Source of the DNA: Actinoplanes campanulatus
Lineage (GTDB): Bacteria; Actinomycetota; Actinomycetes; Mycobacteriales; Micromonosporaceae
Assembly (NCBI RefSeq): GCF_014647795.1
Contig: NZ_BMPW01000029.1
Location: forward strand, 36,653 to 100,652
DNA length: 64,000 bases
Reading direction: 5' to 3'
Each line of letters starts with the position of its first letter. Positions within the stretch are counted from its first letter, which is position 1. The notes beneath the pieces are model-generated. The model worked only from the letters and a program-made list of their open reading frames with translations, was not told the DNA's origin and made no database searches. A program made the translations under genes and the position numbers. Shown one piece after another: positions 13,533-23,900 of the stretch.

Positions 13533-14762
13533 ATGGACACCGTCACCCGTCGCCGCTTCCTGATCGCCAGCGGGGTCACCGGCGCCGTAGCCCTGGCAGC
13601 CGGAGCCACCGCCTACACCCTCGACGACATCCTCGCCACGTCCGTGGACCGCGACGACACCGCGAAAACGCTGGTCCTGGTCACCCTCTACGGCGGCAAC
13701 GACGGCCTCAACACCGTCATCCCGTACGCGGACCCGGCGTACCGGACAGCCCGGCCCGGCATGGCCTACAACCCCGCCACGATCCTGCGACTGGACGGCG
13801 AATACGGCCTCAACCCGGGCCTGACCGGCCTGCACCGGCTCTACCAGGACGATCGGCTGGCCGTGATCCAGGGCGTCGGCTATCCGCGCCCGAACCGCAG
13901 CCACTTCCAGTCGATGGACATCTGGCAGACCGCCCAACCCGACCGGCCCGGCGCCACCGGCTGGCTAGGGCGGTGGCTGGACACCACCGGCGGCGACCCG
14001 CGCCTGGCCGTCTCCTTCGAACCCGCCCTGCCGCCGCTGCTGGCCGGCGCCACGAGCGCCGGCGCGACCGTCCCCGGAGGCGAACTCGCCCTGCCCGGCG
14101 GCGTCCAGCCTGCGACTATCGAGCGGCTGTCCAGGCCGGAGCTTACGGCGTCGCCGGCCCTGGCGCGGGCCGCGGGCTGCTTCGCCGACCTGATGCGCGT
14201 ACAGGACATGCTGCGCAGCGTCGAGGAGGGTGCCGGCGAGGAAGAGAACGACGACGGCGAGGCCCCGACGGCGACGGCCACCGGCGGTGCCGCTCCACCG
14301 CTCGACCGGCAACTGGCGCTGGTGGCCCGCTGCATCGAGGGCGGCGCGGCGACCCGCGTCTACTCGGTGTCGCTGGGCGGCTTCGACCTGCACGCCGACG
14401 GCAAGGACTCCCAGCAGGCGCAGCTCACCCGGCTCGACCAGCCGCTCGCCGCCTTCGCCGACCGGATGGCCGGCCGGGGTGTCGTGATCGCGGTCTACTC
14501 CGAGTTCGGGCGGCGGGTCCACGCCAACGCCTCCGACGGCACCGACCACGGCACCGCCTCGACCATGTTCCTGCTCGGCGACGGCGTCCGCGGCGGCCGG
14601 CACGGCGAGCCACCGAGCCTGACCGACCTCGACGACGGCGACCTGCGGCACACCGTCGACTTCCGCGACGTCTACGCCACCCTGCTGGCCGGGGTGCTCG
14701 GCAGCGACCCGGGCCGGTCACTCGACGGCTGGTCCGGACGCCTGGAGGGTGTCCTCGCCTGA
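13533..14762 (+). CDS. Tat-exported DUF1501 domain protein
   Basis: A 409-residue protein beginning MDTVTRRRFLIASGVTGAVA, a twin-arginine signal with a hydrophobic stretch, so export in folded form is expected. The body matches DUF1501 (alkaline-phosphatase-like fold): LVTLYGGNDGLNTV after the signal, NRSHFQSMDIW in the middle, and YSEFGRRVHAN...DHGTA near the C-terminus, with conserved Asp/His that could bind metal. An acidic low-complexity insert lies at about 230-250. A GAGGAG ribosome site sits 8 nt before the ATG. It forms an operon with the DUF1800 gene upstream. The actual substrate is unknown. Confidence 0.88.
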   Translation: MDTVTRRRFLIASGVTGAVALAAGATAYTLDDILATSVDRDDTAKTLVLVTLYGGNDGLNTVIPYADPAYRTARPGMAYNPATILRLDGEYGLNPGLTGLHRLYQDDRLAVIQGVGYPRPNRSHFQSMDIWQTAQPDRPGATGWLGRWLDTTGGDPRLAVSFEPALPPLLAGATSAGATVPGGELALPGGVQPATIERLSRPELTASPALARAAGCFADLMRVQDMLRSVEEGAGEEENDDGEAPTATATGGAAPPLDRQLALVARCIEGGAATRVYSVSLGGFDLHADGKDSQQAQLTRLDQPLAAFADRMAGRGVVIAVYSEFGRRVHANASDGTDHGTASTMFLLGDGVRGGRHGEPPSLTDLDDGDLRHTVDFRDVYATLLAGVLGSDPGRSLDGWSGRLEGVLA

Positions 14763-14994
14763 GTATCCTGCCCAGAGGGGGTGCCGGGCCGTGAGCACCG
14801 GCCCCGGCGCCCGGGTGCGGGGTGGACCGGGCGAGGCCCGTTGTGGTGATCCGAGCCGCTGCGCGGGTCTGGTGGGCGTTGCCCAGCGTTCCGTCGCCGT
14901 GGTTTGCCACTCAGGCGTCGGCCGGTTTCGTTGTAGTGAATGGTGTAGTCCACGCCGTCCTTGATGGACCGCTCCTGGCCGGCACTGAGCACTG

Positions 14995-15951
14995 TCAGGT
15001 GTTGCTGCGGTAGTCGCGGGGTGGGGTGCCGGTGTGGCGGTGGAAGGCGCGACTGAAGTCGGCCGGACGGCCGAAACCCCAGCGGCGGGCGATGGTGGCG
15101 ATAGTGAGGTGGTCGAGGCGGTGGTCGGCCAGGTCGCGGCGGGCCCGGTCCAGCCGACGGGCGCGGATGTGGGCGGCGACGCCGGCGGGGTGGTGCTGTT
15201 GGAAGAGGCGGTGCAGGTAGCGCTGGGAGATCCGGTGGGCGTCGGCGATCGTGGCGGGTCGCAGCTCCGGGCGATGCAGATTGTTCTCGATAAAGGCGAT
15301 GATCCGCAGGTAGAGGGTGTACGTGGGGGAGCGCAGTGGCGGGTTCTCCCGCTCCAGATGGTGGGCGAGCACGGCGGTCGTCAGGTCCAGGGCGATGGTT
15401 TCGAGGCGCCGCGCGTCGCGTTCGATGTATTGGGTGCGGCCGTCTGCCAACGAGGTGAGGAAGGCCGCGAGGAGGCTGCCGATGCCTACGTTCCCGGGCA
15501 GCGAGGTGGCACAGAGGCCGGCCACTTGACGGGTGGGCAGGGGCAGCAGTCGCCGGGGGAACTGCAGGTGTACCGCCTCCGCCAGCGAGGTTGCGCTGAC
15601 GATCGCCTCGAACGGCTGGGAGCTGTCGTAGATCACGAGGTCGCCGCGGCCGAGCATGGCGCTGGCGTCGTTCTGCTCGATGCCCTGCCGGCCGGCCCGG
15701 ATGATACCGACCTGGTAGCACTCCGGGTCGGACTTGCGGATCTCCCGCGACGACCGCCGTGCCACTAGAGAGGTGTAGGACAGGGACGTGACCTGCGCAT
15801 TGCCGAGCGGCATGGACCGGAGACGGCCGGTGAAGGCCTCCGGGTCCGGGCTGTCGATCGCTGTCGGTGCCAGCGAAGCGGCGGTGATCTCACGCCAGGC
15901 TTCCAGGCGTTCTCGTGCGGCGATCGTGGCGCTGTCGAACACAGTGAGCAT
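14995..15951 (-). CDS. AraC family transcriptional regulator
   Basis: About 318 residues. The N-terminal half is an AraC-type sensing domain (FDSATIAARERLEAWREI at the start, as in the ArbA/NahR-like group). The C-terminal about 100 residues carry two helix-turn-helix motifs (ATIADAHRISQRYLHRLF and LTIATIARRWGFGRPADFSR) ending in GTPPRDYR. The ATG at 15951 is chosen because the family starts near MLTVF and a GGGGAG lies just upstream; the frame is open to 16053. It is a stand-alone gene with no obvious target; the secreted lectin-like gene at 16101 is divergent. Confidence 0.9.
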   Translation of the reverse strand: MLTVFDSATIAARERLEAWREITAASLAPTAIDSPDPEAFTGRLRSMPLGNAQVTSLSYTSLVARRSSREIRKSDPECYQVGIIRAGRQGIEQNDASAMLGRGDLVIYDSSQPFEAIVSATSLAEAVHLQFPRRLLPLPTRQVAGLCATSLPGNVGIGSLLAAFLTSLADGRTQYIERDARRLETIALDLTTAVLAHHLERENPPLRSPTYTLYLRIIAFIENNLHRPELRPATIADAHRISQRYLHRLFQQHHPAGVAAHIRARRLDRARRDLADHRLDHLTIATIARRWGFGRPADFSRAFHRHTGTPPRDYRSNT

Positions 15952-16100
15952 GGCTCCCCGCTTCCCCGACATCCCCTCAAGGATAGCCAAACCTGTCGAT
16001 ATGCGCTGTCTGCGTAGGACTGTGCGCTCGACGACAACGACGGGGCCAGGCATCCGGGCCCAGACTGAACCGATCGCACCTTGACACGGGAGGCAATAGG

Positions 16101-16616
16101 ATGCGGACTAGTAGATTTGGGCGGCTGATGATCGCTGCGATCCTGGCTGGAACGTCGATGGCAGCGGCCGGCCCCTCGGCGGCGCATGCCGCGTCATCGC
16201 AGCGCCTGCTCCTGGACGGGCCGTTCTACCTCATCAATGCCAATGGCAAGTATCTAGGGGCTGATGGAACCTGGCTCCGCCTGTACGGCAGCGGCGGCGG
16301 CAATCGCTACTTCAATACGGTTCCTGATCGGGGTTACGTTACTTTTGAACACAACGACTCCAAGAAGAACATCGGTACCGTCTACAACGGCACCTCCAGT
16401 GGGACACGAGTCTTCTTAGCCAATCCGTCCGGCAGTGGAACGCAGGACTGGAGTGCCGTTCCGTTCGGCGGCGGAACCGAATTCTTTGCGCTTCAAAACC
16501 TTTCCGCTATTGGGAAGTGCATGGGGATTTCGGGCGGCAGCAGCGGCACCGACATAGCCATCTTCCCGTGCGACCGGGCGCCTAACCAGCAGTGGAGGTT
16601 GCAGCGGGTACGGTGA
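16101..16616 (+). CDS. Secreted ricin-type beta-trefoil protein
   Basis: A 171-residue protein with a signal peptide (Arg-rich start, hydrophobic core, AHA-A cleavage near 31) and a single beta-trefoil domain shown by QDW and QQW motifs and GKCMGISGGSSGTDIAIFPC. Such domains bind glycans or act as small extracellular lectins. GGAGG lies 7 nt before the ATG. The third trefoil lobe is the best conserved; the first two are divergent, so sugar binding may be weak. The codon use (ATT, TTT, TTC, AAT) is less GC-rich than its neighbours, which hints at recent arrival. Confidence 0.75.
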   Translation: MRTSRFGRLMIAAILAGTSMAAAGPSAAHAASSQRLLLDGPFYLINANGKYLGADGTWLRLYGSGGGNRYFNTVPDRGYVTFEHNDSKKNIGTVYNGTSSGTRVFLANPSGSGTQDWSAVPFGGGTEFFALQNLSAIGKCMGISGGSSGTDIAIFPCDRAPNQQWRLQRVR

Positions 16617-16700
16617 CGAGATTGCGACGGCTCGGGATGACAGGTCGTCATTTCGCGTAGGTGCCCGAAGAGCGTGCGGAACTTGGCCCGGCGGGTGAGG

Positions 16701-16736
16701 GACTCCTGCGGCTCGGTCGTCGAGCCGCAGCGAGTC
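16701..16736. terminator. Bidirectional terminator hairpin
   Basis: GACTC plus CTGCGGCTCG (16701-16715) pairs with CGAGCCGCAG, one bulged C, then GAGTC (16721-16736), with a 5-nt loop. It lies between the convergent genes ending at 16616 and 16753. Confidence 0.7.
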
Positions 16737-16752
16737 TCCACCGTCGGATTCG

Positions 16753-17703
16753 TCAGCTCGCGACGTAGTCCTTGAATACGTGGACGCCGTCGAAGGCGCC
16801 GTCGTCGTTCGACCGGTTCGTGTTGAAGTACAGCTTGCCGCCGCTGATCCCCACGCCTTCGATCTCGAACATCGAGTATGTCGAGGACGTGATCCGGAAG
16901 GAGAGGTCGTCGGCCGCGGGCGCGGTTCCGGTCGTCGCCGGCGACACGTTCCGGTAGACGAGCACGATGCTGCGGTTGTCCTTGGTCAGCGGGTTGTAGA
17001 GCACATCCGTGGTCTCGTCGTAGAAGAAGCCTTGAGGATCGAAGGTCGTCAGGTCCGGCACTACGGCACCGTTGACGAGGGCGCCCTCGATCTGCAGGTC
17101 GAACGCCTTGACCAGATCGATGGTCCCGGAGGAGGCGCGCAGTGGCAGGCTGCCGTTGTAGACCGTCTTGCCGCTCTTGAACATGAACGTGATCGTCGTG
17201 CTGGTGACCGAGACCCGATCGATCCCGGAGGGCGCCAGCACGGCCCCGTTGAGCCGCAACTGGTACGAACCGGCGTGGTAGTAGGTGGTGCCGTCGTAAC
17301 GCAGCCGCACCAGCTGCGCGCCGTCCTTGTCCATCGTGACGATGAACATGTGGTGCTGCCCGTCGATGTCGACGATCGTGATGTCGTTTCCGTGCCCGAG
17401 CCACGTGTTGGTCGACTTGTTGTCGGTGCCGTTCGTCATCACCACTCGCTCACCGGTGGTCTTGTTGACCCGGTAGATGACGGCGAGCGTGTCCGAACCG
17501 GTGTTGGTCTTGATCGAGTAGAGATAGGTGGTTCCGGCGGCGAAGCCCTGTACCCCGGTGCAGCCGCTCGTGTCGGGCGTGCCGGCCAGATCGGTGTACG
17601 TGTTGTAGTAGGCCGCTTGTGCCGCAGCGGGCGGACCGCCGGCGATCATGGCGACCACCAGGCCACATACCACGGCGGCGCGCGACATCCTGTTCTTGGA
17701 CAA
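16753..17703 (-). CDS. Secreted protein of unknown function
   Basis: About 316 residues with a clear Sec signal peptide (LSKNRMSRAAVVCGLVVAM, cleavage about AQA-AYYN). The mature part has recurring short beta-rich segments (TLAVIYRVNKTTG, DITIVDIDGQHH, AQLVRLRYDG, GGKLYFNTNRS) suggesting a beta-propeller-like repeat protein. I cannot place it in a named family. The TTG at 17703 has AAGGGA 6 nt upstream and is preferred; the ATG at 17688 is the alternative. No operon partner. Confidence 0.65.
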   Translation of the reverse strand: MSKNRMSRAAVVCGLVVAMIAGGPPAAAQAAYYNTYTDLAGTPDTSGCTGVQGFAAGTTYLYSIKTNTGSDTLAVIYRVNKTTGERVVMTNGTDNKSTNTWLGHGNDITIVDIDGQHHMFIVTMDKDGAQLVRLRYDGTTYYHAGSYQLRLNGAVLAPSGIDRVSVTSTTITFMFKSGKTVYNGSLPLRASSGTIDLVKAFDLQIEGALVNGAVVPDLTTFDPQGFFYDETTDVLYNPLTKDNRSIVLVYRNVSPATTGTAPAADDLSFRITSSTYSMFEIEGVGISGGKLYFNTNRSNDDGAFDGVHVFKDYVAS

Positions 17704-18103
17704 CGGATTCCCTTCGCTGATCGGAGTTGGCTGTTCAGCCAGGCATCGATCTTGTGCGAGTCTGTCGGGGCCGTCGAGGGATTCGGTCCGTGATCTTGAG
17801 CATCTGCCCGGCACGGCGGATGCCGCGAGCGGCGCGGCCCACCCAACCGGTCGCGATCAGGGCGAGCGCGGCCGCGTACCCGCATCGGTCTTGTGCCGGC
17901 CGACCGGGCCCGGGTCCGGGCCGCCGCCGAGGCGATGATCGAACGGGGCAGGACGGCGACCGCCGCCTGAGCACGGGGGTGGACGATGCGGCCCGCGCTC
18001 ATCGGCGGTGAGTGCGGGCCGTATCTCGGCAGTGCCGGTATCAGCGCCGGCACGTGCGGCTCTCGCTGTACACGCCATTACCAGCAGTTCGACAGCGCTG
18101 GGA
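17704..18103. other. 400-bp stretch without a convincing gene
   Basis: Separates two minus-strand genes. It must hold the promoter of the secreted protein at 17703. Short open frames on both strands look like chance frames in GC-rich DNA. I see no hairpin, repeat or RNA gene. Confidence 0.5.
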
Positions 18104-19243
18104 TCAGACCATTGCGGTCGGCTGACGTTGCGGCGACGCGCTGATGCGGGTCATGGCGACGGCCGCCGCGGCCAGCCCGGCGGCGCCGCCGAGGACGAAA
18201 CCGGAGGCGGGCCCGGCCAGATCGGCGAGTGCGCCACCGGCCGCCGCACCGGCCGCGGTGCCGATCGCGGTCGCGGTGGCCAGCCAGGCGAACGCCTCGG
18301 TGGCCGTGCCGGCCGGTGCGGCCCGGTCGACCATCGCATAGGAACTCGCCAGGACCGGAGCGATCATGGAACCCGCTACGGCGATCAGCACGGCGGCCGC
18401 GATCACGTTGGCCGACGTGGTGACCAGGAGCAGATGACCTACGCCCAGCGCGGCCAGCAGCAGGGCGAAGCCGCGCCCGCCGCCGGCGCCGCCGCCGAGC
18501 CGGGTGGCGACGACCCCGCCGGCCAGCGATCCGGCACCCCAGAAACCGAGCAGCAGCCCGGCGGCCGGACCAGCCGAGGCGGCCACCGCGACCTCGGTGG
18601 CGCCGAACACCACCCCGACACCGGCCAGCACGGTCACCAGGGTGCGCATTTCCGGTGCGGCGAGGGCGTTGACCTTCGCCCGCCGGGCGCCGGTGGGCCG
18701 CCAGCGACGGGAGGCCGGCGAGCAGGCGAAGAGGGCGGTAGCCACGATCAGGACCAGGCCGGCGGCGGAGAGCGCCGTGCCGGTACCGGCCAGCGCGCCC
18801 AGGCCGATGGCGAGCGGGGGCCCGGACACCCAGGTCAGCTCGGTCGCGGCGGCGTCCGCGGCGTACGCCCGGCGCCGGCTCTCCTCGGCGGGACGCAGAA
18901 CCGGGATCAGCGTGCGCATACACGCCCCGACCGGCGGGGTGGTGAGCCCGATGAGAGCGGCCAGTGCGAGCAGGGCCGGCAGCGGCGTACCGGCGGGCAC
19001 CATCGCCATCACGATGAGCGCGGCACCGGCGACGAACGCGGAGCTCAGCAGCACCACGGTCTGACCGCGCCGGTCGACGAGGCGGCCCAGCAACGGGCCA
19101 CCCGCGCCCTGCGCGATGGCGAGGGCGCCGGCGGCCGCACCGGCCGCGGTGTACGAACCGGACAGCTGCTCGACGTGTACCAGCAGGCAGATGCTGAGGG
19201 TGGCGATCGGTAGGCGAGCGAGGATCGAGGCGGTGAAAAGCAT
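18104..19243 (-). CDS. MFS transporter
   Basis: A 379-residue Ala/Gly-rich protein with about twelve membrane segments and MFS loop motifs (LLGRLVDRRGQTVVLL between TM2 and TM3). It is short for the superfamily, but the N-terminus (MLFTASILARLPIATLS) matches the usual start of this efflux subfamily. It is divergent from the MocR regulator at 19309 with only about 65 bp between, so it is probably the regulator's target. Substrate unknown. Confidence 0.88.
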   Translation of the reverse strand: MLFTASILARLPIATLSICLLVHVEQLSGSYTAAGAAAGALAIAQGAGGPLLGRLVDRRGQTVVLLSSAFVAGAALIVMAMVPAGTPLPALLALAALIGLTTPPVGACMRTLIPVLRPAEESRRRAYAADAAATELTWVSGPPLAIGLGALAGTGTALSAAGLVLIVATALFACSPASRRWRPTGARRAKVNALAAPEMRTLVTVLAGVGVVFGATEVAVAASAGPAAGLLLGFWGAGSLAGGVVATRLGGGAGGGRGFALLLAALGVGHLLLVTTSANVIAAAVLIAVAGSMIAPVLASSYAMVDRAAPAGTATEAFAWLATATAIGTAAGAAAGGALADLAGPASGFVLGGAAGLAAAAVAMTRISASPQRQPTAMV

Positions 19244-19308
19244 GCTCTTACGGTTCTGCCTGACTGGTACAAAGAACAGATCCAGTGCAGCTACCGAAAA
19301 GGGGACCA

Positions 19309-20694
19309 GTGGAGTTCCTGCTGACCGTCTCGAGGGACCGTCCCGGAACCCTCACCGCGCAGATACAGAGCCGGATCCGCGACGCTGTCCGCAACGGGAG
19401 CCTCCGCGCCGGCGCGCCGGTGCCGTCCACCCGCGACCTGGCCCGGCAGCTGGGTGTCTCGCGCAAGGTCACCGTGGACGCGTACGCGCAACTGGCCGCC
19501 GAGGGCTACCTCGCCCTGCGGCAAGGCGCTCAGCCACGGGTCGCGCCCGGCCCGTTCCCGGACGCCGCACCAGCACCCGAGCCGGTCACCGTGCCCCCGG
19601 CCCGCTTCGATTTCCTGCCCGCACGTCCCGACGTCTCGTCGTTCCCTCGTGCCGCCTGGATCCGCTGTCTGCGCGATGCGGTCAACGAGATCACCGTGGA
19701 CGACCTCGGTTACGGCGACGTCTTCGGTGTCGCGGCGTTGCGCGACGGCCTGGCCGACTACCTGGGCCGGGTCCGCGGGGTGGTGGCCGGCCGCGACCGG
19801 ATCATGGTCACCAGCGGCTTTCAGCAGAGTCTGGGCCTGATCTGCCGGGCGCTGGCCGCGCGTGGTGCCCGGCGGATCGCGTGCGAGGACCCCGGCAACC
19901 GGGAGCAGGCTCGGATCGTCGCCCGCGCGGGGCTGGAGCCGGTACACGTACCGGTGGATCATCTCGGTCTGAAGGTCGACCTGCTCGCCGTGGCCCAGGC
20001 CGATGCGGTGATCCTCACTCCAGCGCATCAGCACCCCACCGGGGTGGTGCTGGCGCCGGAGCGCCGCACCGCATTGATCGCCTGGCTGCGCGCCTGCGGC
20101 GCGATCGCCATCGAGGACGATTACGACGCCGAGTACCGCTACGACCGGCCGGCGGTGGGCGCGCTGCAAGGCCTGGATCAAAACCGTGTGGTGTACGCCG
20201 GAACGCTCAGCAAGGTCCTCGCTCCCGCCCTGCGGCTCGGCTGGATGGTTCTCCCGCCGGCACTGGTCGATTACGTGCGCGAGGAGAAGCTGCTGCACGA
20301 CCAGGGCACCGCCCGCATCGAGCAGCTGGCGCTCGCTCACTTCCTGCGGCGCGGCGAGCTGGACCGCCACCTGCGCCGGATGCGCCTGCGCTACCGGCGC
20401 CGCCGCGACGCGATGATCGCGGCTCTGGCCGAGTCGCTGCCGGAGGCGACCGTCCGCGGCATCGCCGCCGGACTGCACGTCACGGTGCAACTGCCGAACA
20501 CCGCCGACGAGACGGACATCGCGGCACACGCCCGATCCCGCGGCATCGCCCTCGCCACCATGAGCGACTACCGCAGCGGCGGCGGCCATCCGCCCACTCT
20601 GATCCTCGGCTACTCACAGATGACCGAGTCCCGTCTGCGCTCCGGCATACGTGAACTGGCCGCCGGTATCCACAGGCCGGCGAATCGCCGGTGA
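19309..20694 (+). CDS. MocR/PdxR-type regulator (GntR HTH fused to aminotransferase domain)
   Basis: About 461 residues. The N-terminal winged helix of the GntR family (LTAQIQSRIRDAVRNG; PSTRDLARQLGVSRKVTVDAY) is followed by a class I aminotransferase-like domain with the PLP-binding region (TLSKVLAPALRLGWM, Lys in SK) and DDYDAEYRYD. MocR proteins use PLP or a PLP adduct as effector. The GTG at 19309 is chosen over that at 19285 because AAAGGGG lies 5 nt upstream. The 65-bp divergent region with the MFS gene contains an ACTGGTAC near 19265, similar to half-sites seen upstream of MocR genes. Not next to pdxST, so the effector pathway is open. Confidence 0.92.
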   Translation: MEFLLTVSRDRPGTLTAQIQSRIRDAVRNGSLRAGAPVPSTRDLARQLGVSRKVTVDAYAQLAAEGYLALRQGAQPRVAPGPFPDAAPAPEPVTVPPARFDFLPARPDVSSFPRAAWIRCLRDAVNEITVDDLGYGDVFGVAALRDGLADYLGRVRGVVAGRDRIMVTSGFQQSLGLICRALAARGARRIACEDPGNREQARIVARAGLEPVHVPVDHLGLKVDLLAVAQADAVILTPAHQHPTGVVLAPERRTALIAWLRACGAIAIEDDYDAEYRYDRPAVGALQGLDQNRVVYAGTLSKVLAPALRLGWMVLPPALVDYVREEKLLHDQGTARIEQLALAHFLRRGELDRHLRRMRLRYRRRRDAMIAALAESLPEATVRGIAAGLHVTVQLPNTADETDIAAHARSRGIALATMSDYRSGGGHPPTLILGYSQMTESRLRSGIRELAAGIHRPANRR

Positions 20695-20786
20695 CCGAGT
20701 ACGCCGGATCCGGAAAGAGCGTTAACAATCGACACCTTTCGAAGTGTTGTCAAGCTCTCCGAATCATGAACCCTCTTCAGAAAGCC

Positions 20787-20812
20787 AACTTTCGCACGTG
20801 TCGATGAAAGTT
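20787..20812. promoter_or_regulatory. Inverted repeat in the promoter region of the secreted sugar protein
   Basis: AACTTTC (20787-20793) and GAAAGTT (20806-20812) form perfect arms around 12 bp. A related CTTTCGAAG lies near 20736. CGAAA/TTTCG boxes control many actinomycete glycoside-utilisation genes, so a carbon-source repressor site is plausible. The remaining 20695-20984 DNA shows no gene. Confidence 0.4.
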
Positions 20813-20984
20813 CCGTTCGAACACGTTGAAGATCTGGACCGGTACGCGAAAGGCGTCCTACGGTGACGCCCTCCACGCCTTCGCGTCAAGGGCATGCGAC
20901 GCCGCACGGCCTCCTCAAGGGACCTCCGGCGTCAGCGGATCCACCTCCGCAGCCCCGAGCGCCTCCATCCCACGAGGAGCACGG

Positions 20985-23900
20985 ATGCTCAAACGGCCGT
21001 ACCGGAAAGTCTTCTTGTCGCTTCTGACCCTCGGCCTCGCCGCCACCGCGGGCGCGCTGACCGCCCCGCCGGCACACGCCGCACCACCCCCGCAGGAGCC
21101 GGGAGTGACGCTGCGGGTCTTCGATGTACAGACCCCGCTGGACAAGATCTGCACCTTGAAGCCCGCCCAGACCCCGAACATCGACAAGCTGATGCCGACC
21201 ATCGCCTGGTCCGGTGGGGACTTCGGTATCGAGGACAACTTCGTCGCGCAGGTGCTCGGCAACGTGACGGTCCCGGCCGCCGGCGCCTACACGTTCCGGT
21301 TGACCAGCGACGACGGCTCCCGGCTCTCCGTCGCCGACACCCTGGTGATCAACCACGACGGCCTGCACGGAGCGACGGCCAAGGAGGGCGCGATCACCCT
21401 GGCCGCCGGCATCCACCCGCTGCGGATCGACCACTTCGAACGCGGCGGCGGGCAGACCCTCACCCTGGAATGGCGCGCGCCGGGCGCGACCGCTTTCACG
21501 GTGGTGCCGAACTCGGCCCTGAGTACCGACGCCGGCGTCGTACGGGTGACGGCTCCCGGCCGCAAGGAGTGCGAGAGCGCCGGCGACAGCCCGGGTGACG
21601 GTCTACCGCTGACCGGGGTGCACCCCGGCTACGATCTGACCAACCTGCGGCCCGGGACCTTCCAGCCCAAGGTCACCGGAATGGACTGGTTCCCCGACGG
21701 CCGGCTCGCCGTCCTCACCTGGGGCGGCGCGGACGACTCGGGCACCTCGTCGGCGGGCGAGGTCTTCATCCTCGGCAACGCGACCGGCACCACGAGCCCG
21801 GGCAACGTGACGGTCAAGAAGGTAGCCGGTGGACTCAAGGAGCCGATGGGCCTCAAGATCGTCGACGGCGTGATCTACGTGTCGGAGAAGGCCCGGCTCA
21901 CCCGGCTCGTCGACACCACGGGTGACGAGGTGACCGACCAGTACCAGAGCGTCGCGACCTGGCCGTACGGCGGGAACTTCCACGAGTTCGCGTTCGGCCT
22001 GCTCTACGAAGCGCCGAACTTCTACCTCAACCTGTCGGTGTCGATCAACTACGGCGGCAACACCACCAGCCCGCAGCCCGCCGCCAACCGCGGCACGACC
22101 ATCAAGGTCAACAAGGACACCGGCGCGGTCTCCTACGTCGCCGGCGGCCTGCGCACCCCGCACGGGATCGGCTGGGGACCGGAGAACGGCCTGTTCGTCA
22201 CCGACAACCAGGGCGGCTGGCTGCCCTCCTCCAAACTGCTGCACATCAAGCAGGACCGCTTCTTCAACCACTACACGACCCCGCCCGGCCCGTTCGACGC
22301 CAAGCCGGTCACCGCACCGGTGCTGTGGATGCCGCAGAACGAGATCGCCAACTCGCCCAGCACACCGGTGCTGGTCAAGGAGGGCGTCTTCGCCGGGCAA
22401 CTGCTGATCGGCGACGTCACCTACGGCGGCATCCAGCGCGCCTACCTGGAAAAGGTCAACGGCGAGTACCAGGGCGCCCTGTTCCGGCTCACCCAAGGGC
22501 TGGAAGCGGGCGTGTCGGAGCTCAGCATCGGACCCGACGGCGCGATCTACGCCGGTGGCCTCGGCGCCGGCGGCAACTGGGGACAGACCGGCAAGCTCAG
22601 CTACGGCCTGCAGAAGCTGAGCCCCAACGGCAAGAACACCTTCGACATCCTGGCCATGCGCGCGAAGAACGGCGGCTTCGAACTCGAATACACCAAGCCG
22701 TTGTCCACCGAGACGGCCAACGCGCTGGCGGCACGATACGTGGTCAAGCAATGGCGCTACCAGCCCACCGCCGGCTACGGCGGCCCCAAGATCGACGAGC
22801 AGGTTCTGAACATCACCTCCGCCGGCGTGTCGGCGGACCGTAAGAAGGTCACCCTGGCCATCGACGGCCTCAAGGCCGGGCATGTGGTGTACGTACGATC
22901 GCCGCGCCCGTTCTCCGCCGACACCGGCGAAACGCTCTGGAGCACCGAAGCCTGGTACACCCTCAACTCGCTGACCAGCGGCCCGCCGCCGATCGGCAAC
23001 ACCTACCAGGCGGAGAACGCCGGCCTGTCCGGTAGCGCCGGCGTGGCCACCAACCACACCGGATACACCGGCTCCGGCTTCGTGGCCGGCTACGGCACCG
23101 TGGGCGCGACCACGACGTTCACCGTCAACGTCGCCGCGGCCGGCACCTACGACGTGGCACTGCGCTACGCCAACGGGCCCAACCCCTTCACCGGCACGAA
23201 GAAGATCAGCGTGTACGCCAACGGCGCCAAGATCGCGCAGACCAGCCTGGCCGACACCGGCGCCTGGGCGAACTGGACCACCAAGACCGAGAGCATCCCG
23301 CTCAACGCCGGCGCGAACACCATCGCCTACCGGTACGACACCGGCGACGACGGCCACGTCAACCTGGACGCCATCACCATCAGCGGCGGCGCCGGACCGA
23401 TCACCGGCATCGCGGGCAAGTGCCTGGACGTCAGCAACAGCGGCACCGCCGACGGCACCAAGATCCAGCTGTACACCTGCAACAACAGCAACGCCCAGAA
23501 GTGGAGCCGGGCCGGCACCTCGTTCCGCGCCCTCGGCAAGTGCCTGGACATCGACAACGGCGGCACCGCCAACGGCACCAAGGTGCAGCTCTGGACGTGC
23601 AACAACTCCGCGGCGCAGGTGTGGCAGCCGCAGTCCAACGGCTCGATCCTCAACCCGCAGTCCGGCAAGGTGCTGGACGCGCTCAACGGCAGCTCCGCCG
23701 ACGGCACCCAGGCCCACATCTGGGAGTACGTGGGCGCGGCCAGCCAGCACTGGGTGCTGGGTGGTGGATCCGGCGTGGTCGTGCTGTTCGACGGCGACGA
23801 CCTGCAGTCCTGGCAGAAGTCCGACGGCACCGCGGCGAGCTGGCCGCTGTCCGGCGGGTCGATGGAGGTCCTCGGCGGTGACATCCGCACGAGGCAGACC

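Noticed and set aside
17872-17970. Plus-strand stretch reading RVRAAAEAMIERGRTATA, reminiscent of the N-terminus of KfrA-like DNA-binding proteins
   Set aside because: Only about 20 codons before a stop, no start context and a low-complexity Ala/Arg composition; too little to call even a pseudogene.
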